Source of the DNA: Aquimarina sp. MMG016
GTDB lineage: Bacteria > Bacteroidota > Bacteroidia > Flavobacteriales > Flavobacteriaceae
DNA length: 64,000 nucleotides
Assembly (NCBI RefSeq): GCF_018100805.1
Contig: NZ_JAGJEA010000001.1
Span: 372,001 to 436,000, forward strand
Reading direction: 5' to 3'
The position numbers were made by a program, and so were the translations under genes. Of this stretch, positions 30,825 through 39,900 are shown piece after piece; positions within the stretch are counted from its first letter, which is position 1, and every line of letters begins with the position of its first letter. Under the pieces are notes generated by a model. The model ran no database searches. It saw only the letters and a program-made list of their open reading frames with translations, and was not told where the DNA came from.

Positions 30825-31047
30825 GCTAATTTTATTTGCAATTATAAAAATTTATTGTACATTTACACTAACAATATTAGCTAATACTTTTGAATAATGC
30901 TAATTTTAGTAGAATTACTTTTTGACTTTATCATTTCATTAAGGAACAATTGGGGATGTACTAAAATTTTTAGCAATTTAACTGAATCATTAATCACTTA
31001 ATCAACATACCCATGATAGTCATTGTATATTATCTCGCTAATTTAGC
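30825..31047. promoter_or_regulatory. GCTAAT motif cluster between the XRE gene and the operon
   Basis: GCTAATTTTA occurs at 30825-30834 and 30899-30908. The palindromes ATTAGCTAAT (30876-30885) and GCTAATTTAGC (31037-31047) share the same core. A plus-strand -7 box TACTTTTG (30885-30892) overlaps the first palindrome. The region 30842-31147 has no gene. The repeats are good candidates for operator sites of the XRE protein. Confidence 0.5.
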
Positions 31048-31147
31048 AGTAGATATTGCAGAAAAGTTATGTGACTTTTTGTAATATTGATACACTGTCA
31101 GACAACATAAAATCAATTACTAATTATCAATCAAAAATAACCATCTC

Positions 31148-31543
31148 ATGCAAGATCATTTTCAACTGGTAAAAGACTATTTATTGCAGCTTAATTATAA
31201 TATTATCCACGAAAACAAAGGGGAAGGGATCATTATGATTAGCAAAGAAAATGAGGGAATCAAAAACATGATTCTGGGGATCGCACCACCGATTCTAATT
31301 ATGGAACAACATATTTTTAATATCAAAAATAAAAACGAAGTTGTATATAGAAGCTTACTTCAGAAAAACAGAGATATCGTTCACGGGGCTTTTGTATTGG
31401 ATGAAACCGGTGAAAAAGTAATCTTTAGAGATACGCTTCAAGTAAACAACTTAGATTTAAATGAACTCGAAGGCTCTCTGAATTCCTTAGGTTTATTATT
31501 AAGCGAATATTCAGACCATATTATAAATTTTTCAAAATACTAA
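31148..31543 (+). CDS. YbjN-like small protein, first gene of the PspA-flotillin operon
   Basis: 131 residues, soluble, no signal peptide. The layout (an N-terminal helix FQLVKDYLLQLNYNI, a beta hairpin, a buried strand ILIMEQHIFNI, then a long helix LDLNELEGSLNSLGLLLSEY) is that of YbjN / type III secretion chaperone-like proteins. Such proteins act as scaffolds or chaperones, and some sit next to pspA. The assignment rests on pattern, not on catalytic residues. Four bases separate it from pspA, so they are one transcript. Confidence 0.6.
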   Translation: MQDHFQLVKDYLLQLNYNIIHENKGEGIIMISKENEGIKNMILGIAPPILIMEQHIFNIKNKNEVVYRSLLQKNRDIVHGAFVLDETGEKVIFRDTLQVNNLDLNELEGSLNSLGLLLSEYSDHIINFSKY

Positions 31544-31547
31544 TACT

Positions 31548-32261
31548 ATGAACTTTTTTAAACGATTATTCAAAATAGGTGAGGCTGAGGCACATTCTGC
31601 AATTGACAAGATGGAAGATCCTATCAAGATGACCGAACAAGGAATACGCGATATGAAAACAGATCTTGAAAAAAGCCTTGAAGCCCTAGCGCAAGTAAAA
31701 GCTTTAGCCATAAGAGCCAAAAATGAAACCGAAGAGTTTGCTTCAAAAGCCGAAGATTACCAACAGAAAGCTATGCTTATCCTTAAAAAAGCGCAAGGTG
31801 GAGATCTTGATGTTTCTGAAGCTGATCGATTGGCTAAAGAAGCTTTAGTAAAAAAAGAAGAGTCTTTACAGCATGTAACTCGTACTAAAGAGGAGTCTGA
31901 AAAATTCGATAAATCTGTAGATCAGTTAGAGAAAAATGTACAGGAAATCAAACAGAATATCAGCAAGTGGGAAAATGAGCTAAAAACCCTAAAAGCAAGA
32001 GTAAAAGTTTCAAAAGCTACCAAAAATCTTAACAAGCAAATGGCTGAGATCGATAGCTCAAGTACGGTAACTATGCTAGAGCGAATGAAGGACAAAGTTA
32101 ATCAGGAAGAAGCACTTGCCGAAGCTTACGGAGATATTGCCAATGCTTCAAAATCTATTGATGATGAAATTGATAAAGCTATTGATGTTACAGAAGTTAA
32201 TGCAGAAGATGATTTGGCTAAGCTAAAAGAACAATTGGGGATCAAGGATAAGGATGCCTAA
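31548..32261 (+). CDS. PspA/IM30 family membrane-stress protein
   Basis: 237 residues, almost entirely coiled coil and helical. The start MNFFKRLFKIGEAEAHSAID provides the amphipathic helix for membrane binding. EDPIKMTEQGIRDMKTDLEKSL is the conserved N-terminal helix of the family, written here in pieces: EDPIKMTEQG then IRDMKTDLEK. PspA/IM30 proteins are related to ESCRT-III, form rods or rings on membranes and limit leakage. The C-terminal tail ends in an acidic segment (NAEDDLAKLKEQLGIKD). It is the anchor gene for reading this operon as an envelope-stress system; regulation by the classic PspF route is not seen. Confidence 0.93.
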   Translation: MNFFKRLFKIGEAEAHSAIDKMEDPIKMTEQGIRDMKTDLEKSLEALAQVKALAIRAKNETEEFASKAEDYQQKAMLILKKAQGGDLDVSEADRLAKEALVKKEESLQHVTRTKEESEKFDKSVDQLEKNVQEIKQNISKWENELKTLKARVKVSKATKNLNKQMAEIDSSSTVTMLERMKDKVNQEEALAEAYGDIANASKSIDDEIDKAIDVTEVNAEDDLAKLKEQLGIKDKDA

Positions 32262-32321
32262 ACCAAGTAATTGGGGTGCTCCAGAGATGTTCTGGAAAAC
32301 AAATTAAAAAACGTATAAGCC

Positions 32322-32636
32322 ATGATAATTTCAACAACAGAAACTGTTCCTAACAAAGAGATTTATGAAATATTAGGTATTGCGAGAGGAAGTACAGTTA
32401 GAGCCAGAAATATTGGTAGAGATGTTTTTGCAGGCTTAAAAAATATTGTAGGTGGGGAAATTGAAGAATATACTAAGCTACAAGCCCAATCCAGGGAACA
32501 AGCAATGCAGAGAATGACACGTGATGCACAAAATTTAGGCGCAGATGCGGTAATAAATGTACGACTTACGACATCAATGGTCATGCAGGGCGCATCAGAG
32601 ATACTTGCATACGGTACTGCGGTAAAACTTAAATAA
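32322..32636 (+). CDS. YbjQ family protein (UPF0145)
   Basis: 104 residues, full length for the family. MIISTTETVPNKEIYEILGI, ARGSTVRARNIGRDVFAG, GGEIEEYTKL and the end NLGADAVINVRL are the family signature. YbjQ proteins form pentamers; function is not established. YbjN and YbjQ genes both accompany PspA here. Confidence 0.93.
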   Translation: MIISTTETVPNKEIYEILGIARGSTVRARNIGRDVFAGLKNIVGGEIEEYTKLQAQSREQAMQRMTRDAQNLGADAVINVRLTTSMVMQGASEILAYGTAVKLK

Positions 32637-32643
32637 CCAGATT

Positions 32644-32769
32644 ATGGAAACCTTTTTTGTAATCATACACGGTTTAATCTGGTTTGGAGTATTGGCAGCT
32701 TTAATTTATCTGATTGTAAGAAGAATCAGAATAATGAAAACTGAAGATTTTGAAAAAAGAGATAATTAA
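32644..32769 (+). CDS. Small membrane protein, 41 residues (unlisted short ORF)
   Basis: Found by reading the gap: METFFVIIHGLIWFGVLAAL, then IYLIVRRIRIMKTEDFEKRD and N before the stop. One transmembrane helix (about 5-25) followed by a basic, charged tail facing the cytoplasm. It starts seven bases after ybjQ and ends 21 bases before the next gene, so spacing is operon-like and supports it being real. I know no family for it. Confidence 0.7.
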   Translation: METFFVIIHGLIWFGVLAALIYLIVRRIRIMKTEDFEKRDN

Positions 32770-32790
32770 CTATTAAACTAACCATCTATC

Positions 32791-33510
32791 TTGAAAGAAT
32801 TATTTGACATAGCAATTTCGACTGTTAATCTACCATTAACTATTCTTTTTGGGTTATTAATCCTATACTGGTTATTAACTACTTTATCAGGTATTGATTT
32901 AGATTTCTTTGATGCTGATATAGATATTGACGCTGATGTAGATGCGGATGTTGATATGGAATCTGATTTTGATGCCAGAGCTAATCTTGATGTCCAAGAT
33001 ATATCCAACACAGAGGTTAAAAAGGAAGATATAATCCGTCGTCGTGGCAAACTTAATTTCTTTCAGATATTCCTGATCTTTTTCAACTTTGTTGGGTTGC
33101 CATTTATGTTCACCTTTACTTTTTTTGTACTGTTTTGGTGGGCAATCACAATGGCAGGAACCTCTATTACTCATAGTTATGATAATGATTTTGGATTTGT
33201 ATTCTTCTTTGGAGGTATTATCCCTGCACTATTTTTAACTAAAATTTTCACCACTCCCTTCAAAAGGTTCTTTACAAACTTTAATAACAAAGGAGAAAGT
33301 GCTTTAGAATTATTAGGAAGACAAGGTGTATTACAAAGCACCATTTCAGGAGAAAAAATTACCACAATTGAAATAAAAATTCAATCAGATCCTATTAAGG
33401 TAATGGTCAAATCCAAAGATGGAATAGAAATTCCTGCTAATACCTCTGTAGAGATCGTAAATCAAGTAAAAAACAAACAACTTTATATCGTTCAACCATT
33501 AAACTATTAA
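32791..33510 (+). CDS. YqiJ/NfeD-like OB-fold membrane protein (TTG start)
   Basis: 239 residues. A TTG codon at 32791 opens the frame; the first in-frame ATG is at residue 56, past the first helix, so TTG is almost certainly used. One helix (about 12-33) is followed by an Asp-rich repeat (DADIDIDADVDADVDMESD), two more helices (about 90-125 and 140-160) and a C-terminal OB-fold (LELLGRQGVLQSTI, TSVEIVNQVKNKQLYIVQP). This is the layout of E. coli YqiJ, encoded next to the flotillin YqiK, as here. NfeD OB-folds pair with SPFH proteins in membrane microdomains. The Asp run might bind calcium (inference). Confidence 0.8.
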   Translation: MKELFDIAISTVNLPLTILFGLLILYWLLTTLSGIDLDFFDADIDIDADVDADVDMESDFDARANLDVQDISNTEVKKEDIIRRRGKLNFFQIFLIFFNFVGLPFMFTFTFFVLFWWAITMAGTSITHSYDNDFGFVFFFGGIIPALFLTKIFTTPFKRFFTNFNNKGESALELLGRQGVLQSTISGEKITTIEIKIQSDPIKVMVKSKDGIEIPANTSVEIVNQVKNKQLYIVQPLNY

Positions 33511-33517
33511 TTAAATT

Positions 33518-35584
33518 ATGAGCAACATAGCAAATATAGCCATCATCGTGGTGGTCGCATTGGTACTACTAATTGTACTATACTTTATAATAATCGCAAT
33601 CTTCTATAAGAAGATTCCTCAGGGAGAATCACTAGTCCGAACCGGTTTTGGAGGAACCGCGGTTGCATTTGACAAGGGATTGTATGTAATCCCAGTACTC
33701 CACAAAGTGGAAATCATGGATATCTCTATAAAAAAGATTGAGATCGAACGTACTGGAATAAATGGATTGATCTGTAAGGATAATATCCGGGCAGATATCA
33801 AAGTAGCCTTTTTCGTTAGAGTAAACAAATCTGTAGAAGATATTATTAATGTTGCTCAAACCATTGGTTGTAACCGTGCTTCAGAGATTGATACGCTAAG
33901 AAGTCTTTTTGATGCTAAATTCTCAGAAGCATTAAAAACTGTAGGTAAAAAATTCGAATTTGTAGAATTATATGAAGCTCGTAGAGAATTTAGAGACGAA
34001 ATTGTGAATATTATTGGTACTGATCTTAATGGATATATTCTGGATGACTGCGCTATTGATGACTTAGAGCAAACTTCGCTTAGTGTAATGAAGGCTGATA
34101 ATATCTTAGATGCAGAAGGGATCAAAAAGATTACTGAACTTACCGCTGCACAGAATATAAAATCTAACCTCATCAAACGTGATGAAGAAAAAGTTATCCG
34201 TAAACAAGATGTAGAAGCACGTGAGGCAATTCTGGAATTAGATAAACAATTAGCTGAAAAAGAAGAGCAGCAAAAACGTGAAATCTCTAATATCAAATCC
34301 CGAGAAGAAGCAGAAATACTAAAAGTCGCAGAAGAAGAACGTCTAAAATCTGAAACGGCTCGTATTGCTACAGAAGAAAAAGTAAAAGTTGCCGAAGAAA
34401 ACATGGAGCGACAGATCATTGTAGCTTCTAAAAATAAGCAACGTACTGACGCCGTAGAAACTGAAAGAGTAGAAAAAGATAGAATGCTTGAAGCTACTGA
34501 ACGTGAAAGAATTGTAACGTTGGCGCAGATTGAAAAAGAAAAAGTTGTAGAAGTAGAGAAAAAGAATATACAGGATGTGATCAGAGATCGAGTGATGTTG
34601 GAGAAAGGTGTAGTAGAAGAACAAGAGAATATGAAAGACATTGAGGCTTTCAAAACTGCCGATCGTGAGAAGCAAGTAAAAATCACCATTGCCGAAGCTG
34701 ATGCACAGGAATCATTAATTAAAACTATCAAAGCCGCAGAGGCAGAAAAAGAAGCTGCTAAGCAAAAAGCGGAAGAGATCAATATCGAAGCACAAGCTCA
34801 AAAAGAAGCTAGTGAAAAAGAAGCTGAAGCTCGTAAAACCCTAGCAGAAGCTCAAGCCAAAGAAGAAGCTACACTTGGTATGTCTGAAGCTCAAGTAATG
34901 CATGCAAAAGCAGATGCCCGTGAAAGAGAAGGATTAGTCGAAGCTACAGTAATTGAGAAAAAAGCTAAAGCTGAAGCTGCAGGTATTGAAGCAAAAGCTG
35001 AAGCAATCCGCAAAGAAGGAATGGCAGAAGCCGAAGTCATCAAAGAAAAAGCGCTTGCTGATGCTGCCGGAATAGAAGAAAAAGCTGAAGCAATGAAGAA
35101 GCTTGATGGTGTCGGAAAAGAACACGAAGAATTCAAGCTACGTTTAGATAAAGAATTACAAGTTGATTTAGCTCATATCAATATCCAAAAAGATATTGCA
35201 GATGCACAAGCAGATGTAATCGGTGAGGCATTAAAAGCTGCTAATATTGATATCGTAGGCGGTGAGACTATGTTCTTTGAGCAAATTATGGGTCAGATCA
35301 CCAGAGCCAAAGGAATTGATCGATTGGTACAACACTCTGATAATATTCAGGATGTAAAAGATGCGATCCTAGGAAGTGAAGATGTAAAAGGTAACCTTTT
35401 AGAAAAAATCAAAGAATTCGCAACTAAATACGGTATCGGATCAGAAGATATCAAGAACCTAACTATTGCTAATCTTCTTATGGAATTGAAGCAAAAAACG
35501 ACAGATCCCGATGAGAATAATCTGTTTACCAATTTGTATAATCTGGCAAGTGGTCTAGGTCTTTCAGACAAAAAACTGAAGTAA
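33518..35584 (+). CDS. Flotillin-like SPFH protein (YqiK type)
   Basis: 688 residues. One N-terminal helix (about 7-29), then the SPFH/band 7 domain (about 35-205: PQGESLVRTGFGGTAVAFDK, NGLICKDNIRADIKVAFFVR). A very long coiled coil rich in Ala, Glu and Lys spans about 215-530. The C-terminal flotillin region (about 560-688) has AQADVIGEALKAANIDIVGG. Flotillins form large ring- or cage-like membrane scaffolds. Seven bases after the YqiJ-like gene; the pair matches E. coli yqiJ-yqiK. Long antisense ORFs here are shadows of the repetitive coiled-coil codons. Confidence 0.93.
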   Translation: MSNIANIAIIVVVALVLLIVLYFIIIAIFYKKIPQGESLVRTGFGGTAVAFDKGLYVIPVLHKVEIMDISIKKIEIERTGINGLICKDNIRADIKVAFFVRVNKSVEDIINVAQTIGCNRASEIDTLRSLFDAKFSEALKTVGKKFEFVELYEARREFRDEIVNIIGTDLNGYILDDCAIDDLEQTSLSVMKADNILDAEGIKKITELTAAQNIKSNLIKRDEEKVIRKQDVEAREAILELDKQLAEKEEQQKREISNIKSREEAEILKVAEEERLKSETARIATEEKVKVAEENMERQIIVASKNKQRTDAVETERVEKDRMLEATERERIVTLAQIEKEKVVEVEKKNIQDVIRDRVMLEKGVVEEQENMKDIEAFKTADREKQVKITIAEADAQESLIKTIKAAEAEKEAAKQKAEEINIEAQAQKEASEKEAEARKTLAEAQAKEEATLGMSEAQVMHAKADAREREGLVEATVIEKKAKAEAAGIEAKAEAIRKEGMAEAEVIKEKALADAAGIEEKAEAMKKLDGVGKEHEEFKLRLDKELQVDLAHINIQKDIADAQADVIGEALKAANIDIVGGETMFFEQIMGQITRAKGIDRLVQHSDNIQDVKDAILGSEDVKGNLLEKIKEFATKYGIGSEDIKNLTIANLLMELKQKTTDPDENNLFTNLYNLASGLGLSDKKLK

Positions 35585-35762
35585 CAAAAGACTTCCTCTC
35601 CCTCAAAGGAGAGGATTGAGGTGAGGGTGTTCACGCACCCTTCATTTTCAATTATAATATACTTTATGAACATCATCATAGACACATTTTTAAACCCATA
35701 AAAGTCTTCTCATCCTGAGAAGGCTCAGGATGGGAATTGTTTAACTTTTAATACGGTTTAAT
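35585..35762. repeat. Palindrome-rich gap inside the operon
   Basis: Holds CCTCTCC (35595-35601) / GGAGAGG (35608-35614), GGGTG (35625-35629) / CACCC (35636-35640) and CATCCTGAG (35711-35719) / CTCAGGATG (35724-35732). CATCCTGAG-type palindromes resemble the dispersed repeats common in Bacteroidetes intergenic regions. They could also reduce read-through into the small genes downstream. Confidence 0.6.
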
Positions 35763-36014
35763 ATGAGTATTGCAGCAATGATTGCTTCGATCAAGTTTAA
35801 CGATAGAAGAAATAAAAGAGACGCTTTTAGCCATATAAATGGACATACAGATACTAAAAGTCAAGGAATAAAAGTAGAACCTGTTTCTGAAGAGACATTA
35901 CAAGAAATCAGAGACAAACTAAAGAAACAAAGATTAGCAGTTTTTAAAAAGCAATTATTAGCTTCTGTGTTTTTGATAGTTCTGACTACGGCCATCATAA
36001 TATATATAGTGTAG
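35763..36014 (+). CDS. Small membrane protein, tandem paralog 1
   Basis: 83 residues. Basic N-terminal part (IASIKFNDRRNKRDAF), a shared block SQGIKVEPVSEETLQEIRDK, and one C-terminal transmembrane helix (about 62-82) ending IIIYIV. The next gene is a paralog. I do not recognise a named family, but tail-anchored small proteins of this build are common beside flotillin genes in Flavobacteriaceae. Starting codon ATG at 35763; 178 bases separate it from the flotillin gene. Confidence 0.75.
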   Translation: MSIAAMIASIKFNDRRNKRDAFSHINGHTDTKSQGIKVEPVSEETLQEIRDKLKKQRLAVFKKQLLASVFLIVLTTAIIIYIV

Positions 36015-36016
36015 TT

Positions 36017-36247
36017 ATGGGAGGATATGGTCATAACCTAAGTAATCTTCTTAAAAACAGTAGAAGAAAAGAGCGAAAAGCCTATGATGGATGGACTGAA
36101 AGTGATGAAGAAAGTCAAGGGATAAAAGTAGAGCCAGTGTCTGAGGAATTATTACAAGGAATCAGAAATAAACTAAAAATGCAGCGACAAGCATTATTTA
36201 TACGAAGATTGATTGGTTTTGGATTTGTTATAGTATTGATCACTTGA
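36017..36247 (+). CDS. Small membrane protein, tandem paralog 2 (C-terminus truncated by a stop)
   Basis: 76 residues, starting two bases after paralog 1. It shares SQGIKVEPVSEELLQGIRNK with it. The reading frame stops with TGA in the middle of the transmembrane helix, after FVIVLIT; past the TGA the same frame continues LIVYTSFKT, which lines up with the paralog's tail. So the TGA looks like a nonsense mutation that shortened the helix. Possibly a decaying copy, or a soluble/short variant. Confidence 0.6.
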   Translation: MGGYGHNLSNLLKNSRRKERKAYDGWTESDEESQGIKVEPVSEELLQGIRNKLKMQRQALFIRRLIGFGFVIVLIT

Positions 36248-36282
36248 TTAATAGTATATACTTCATTTAAAACATAGAAAAC

Positions 36283-36639
36283 ATGAATAGAAAATTTATT
36301 GGATTAATCGCAGTGTTATTAGCATGTATTGGTGTCTTAACATACAATACATATACTAAAAAAGAGAACCTGGTAAAAAATGGGGCAAGCACATCGGCTA
36401 TCATTGAAAAAATTTCAACAAATAGAATTGATAATGAACTCTCACCTACAGTAGAGAATATTCATGTTAAATACAAATATATTGTAGATGCTAAAGAATT
36501 TATAAAAACGCAAGAGGTTTCAAGACATGAACACGATTTGTATTTTGCAAAAACCGGAAAAGTGGGTGATTCGATTAAAATTATATATGATGCTGAAAAT
36601 CCCAAGAATTCTAAAATTGAAAAAACACACAAAAAATGA
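36283..36639 (+). CDS. DUF3592-like membrane-anchored protein
   Basis: 118 residues. N-terminal helix (about 5-22), then a small beta domain typical of DUF3592: NGASTSAIIEKIS, HVKYKYIVDAKEF, GDSIKIIYDAENPKNSKI. These small periplasmic or cytoplasmic-face domains have no known enzymatic role. Its stop overlaps the next start by four bases, so they are coupled. Confidence 0.7.
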   Translation: MNRKFIGLIAVLLACIGVLTYNTYTKKENLVKNGASTSAIIEKISTNRIDNELSPTVENIHVKYKYIVDAKEFIKTQEVSRHEHDLYFAKTGKVGDSIKIIYDAENPKNSKIEKTHKK

Positions 36640-36887
36640 ATCCTAAATGCACAAATTGTGGGTCTGATAAAATTATAGAAGGGCTTAATATAGTAGATAA
36701 TGCTGCAGATTATATGAAACAAAATCTTTCTATAGAAACTATTAAAAACCCAAACGCTTTTCTATTCAAAGGATCAAATAAATACGAATTAAAAGCTAAG
36801 GTATGTGGTTCTTGTGGCAAAGTAGAAATGACAATTGATAATCCAGAAGAATTATGGAACGACCATAAAAGAAATAAAAAGACTTAA
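36636..36887 (+). CDS. Zinc-ribbon protein
   Basis: 83 residues with two CxxC pairs, CTNC (5-8) near the N-terminus and CGSC (58-61) near the middle-to-end, which would bind one zinc. Soluble; no signal peptide. It overlaps the DUF3592-like gene by four bases. No DNA-binding domain beyond the ribbon is seen; role unknown. Confidence 0.75.
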   Translation: MNPKCTNCGSDKIIEGLNIVDNAADYMKQNLSIETIKNPNAFLFKGSNKYELKAKVCGSCGKVEMTIDNPEELWNDHKRNKKT

Positions 36888-36939
36888 ATAAATAATGCTT
36901 GAGTCTTTTTACAAAACGAATGAAAATTCGACTTAAAAC

Positions 36940-39900
36940 ATGCAAGAAGAAAACACTAACAACATACAACTAGACGGAGGTACATACGAGATCATCCAGA
37001 ATCGTTTGCAAAAGCATAAGAGTGAACTCCAAAACCGTCTAACCCAACTTAATGATGCGCGAAAAGAAGTTTTTGGCAGTGTAGAAACCAAACTCATCGC
37101 CAATAACCGGATTAATACTGAGAATAACTGTATCGCCAGGGATATTGTTACTATTGGCGAGTATTGCCTATTTGGATATAATGTGCATTTTGGACTTCGT
37201 ACCGAGATTACATTGGCAGATGTATTTAGTGTCTATACCTATACCAATGATCATTTTTCAGCAAAGCCGTTAGATCTTATTAACGACGCCGTATTTATCG
37301 ATGATTTTACCAATCTCTATAAATACTACCGTAATACGATATTTTCGAAATTTGCCGTGGTTGGAAACTACCTTCATATGGTATTTCAATTAAGTGAAAG
37401 CATTTCAGACATCAAGACGTTCAAATGGTTAATCAATGAAGGGTCATTGACTTATGTAGATAACCGCAGTGAACACGAATTCCAATTTCCAAAACAACAT
37501 GAATTCAATTGGACAGAGGTTACTAGGGATATGCATCGCTATGGAGCACATCCTCATATCTCCATTCTCGATAAAGTATTTGTAGAAACGATTGGAGGAG
37601 ATCTAACCATTAAAATCGAGGACAATACAGATGAAGGAAAAGGTATCCTGGATGAACCCGTAGAACTTTCGGATCAAACATTAGATGATGGACAATATCG
37701 ATTTGCAGATATCGGAAATCTGATTGCATTAGAAATAAAACCTTTTCAAGAGTCTCCAAGATACTTCGTGTATAATCACAAAATGCAGGAGGTCAAAAAG
37801 ATTGAATGTATTAAAGATGCTTGTGTACTCCTACCTGATGATCAGGGGATCATATATCCCAACGGATATTACTTACAATCTGGTGAATTTAAACTATTCA
37901 CCAATGAGGTTTCTAATGTTAAGTTTCAGGAGAAAATCATTTCTCCTAATGGCGAAGATTTCTTATATGTTTTCTACGAAAGCGAAAAAGGGTTATACAC
38001 CTTGATGTCATATAATGTCATTGAGCAAGAAGTAAAAACACCAATAATTTGTAATGGATTTACTATTCTTCAAAACGGTGAATTGTGCTATTTCAAAACT
38101 GAAGATGAGCAAACCAAACACCATGTGATTCAGATATGGCAAACACCCTTTATGAAAGGTAATGTAATGCCTTCTGAACATACGGATACATTATTGTATA
38201 AAATCGGCAATAAAGATATCGTTAAAGCAATGGCTGAGTGCCATGCCTTGATTACATTATTAAATAAAGAGGATAGCTACGATGGCTTATATGATGATAT
38301 TGCCAAATTCTCTAACGATGTCATTGATAGTTATTATTGGATTCGAGAAGACGACACTTTTAGACTTGATGTTCCTCTTTCAGAAATAAATGGTGCGGCT
38401 AATGCCGCTATCGATGAGTTCGAAAAAGTAGTTCAACTTCGTAGAACGGCAGCAAACGTCACTGCAGCAACTAAAGATAAAGCCGAAGTCATATTCGGAA
38501 AGATCAAAAGCAGCTCTTTTAGATCTATAGATGATTTTGTACAGGTATTATCACAATTACGAACCCTTCGTGGCGAAGTAATTGGATTAAACGACATAAG
38601 ATATGTGGATAAGAGTTTTATCGAGAAACTGGAAAAGGAAATTGCAGAACAGACAGAAAAGATTTCTCAGCGTTGCGTTCAATTCTTATTAGATGATAAA
38701 GCACTCCTACCCTATCATGCACGGGTAGAAGAAAAACAGGTTGATCTTGAAAAGATCAAAAAAGTTATAGATGCTAAAAAACTTGAAGAGGAAGTTAATC
38801 AGATTGCTATTGATCTGGAAATGTTGATTGATATTGTATCTAATCTACAGATCGAAGACACTTCGCATTCTACCAAGATCATTGATAATATCTCACTGAT
38901 TTTTGCCACCATCAATCAGCTCAAAGCTGGAATTAAGAACAAAACTAAATCTTTGGGAAGCAAAGAAGCGACTGCAGAATTTGCTGCCCAACTAAAATTA
39001 GTTGATCAAAGCATTATCAACTATTTAGATATCGCCAGCACCCCTGAAAAAACAGATGAGTTATTGAATAAAGTCTCTGTTCAACTAGAAGATTTAGAAG
39101 GCAGGTTTGCAGATTTTGAAGAGTTCATCACTCAGATCATCGAGAAACGTGAAGAAGTATACAATGCTTTCGAAGCTCGTAAAAATAATTTGATTGAGGC
39201 CAGAAACAAAAAGGCAGTTGCTTTAGAAAATGCGGCGAACCGTATTTTAAAGGGAGTTGCCAAAAAAGCATTGAGTTTTGATACTGTAGTAGATATCAAT
39301 GGATATTTTGCTTCAGATCTGATGATCAATAAATTGCGGGATATTGTTGTGCAACTGCAAGAACTCGATGATGCTGGTAAAGCAGAAGCTATTGAGACAG
39401 CACTTAAGGTTGCTAAAGAAGATGCTACCCGTAAGCTAAAAGACAAGCAAGATCTATATGAAGATGGTGAAAACATCATCAAACTAGGAAAACATAAATT
39501 TGGAGTCAATAAACAACCTCTTGATTTAACCATTGTTTACAAAGACGGTGCACTAGCATATCACCTTACCGGAACTGACTTTTACCAGGAAATCAACAAT
39601 GAGATCTTACTAAAATCTCAGAAATATTGGGATCAAGAACTCATTTCCGAAAATCCAGAAGTATATAGATCAGCATATCTGGCTTATAAAATTTTCAACA
39701 CTTCGGATAAAGAAAGCTTTTTGAATTCCAATGAACAGGAACTTCTTGAGCTTGTAAAATCTGAAAGTAGTAAAAATTATGCCGAAGGATATATAAAAGG
39801 TGTACACGATGTAGATGCAGCCAAAATTTTAAAAGTTTTAGTAACCAAAGATCATGATTTAGGGTTACTTCGTTTTGCGCCAAATACTAGAGCTTTTGCA

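Noticed and set aside
33856..34782. Long antisense ORF under the flotillin gene
   Set aside because: Produced by the repetitive Glu/Ala/Lys codons of the coiled coil on the other strand; Ser-rich translation without any domain.
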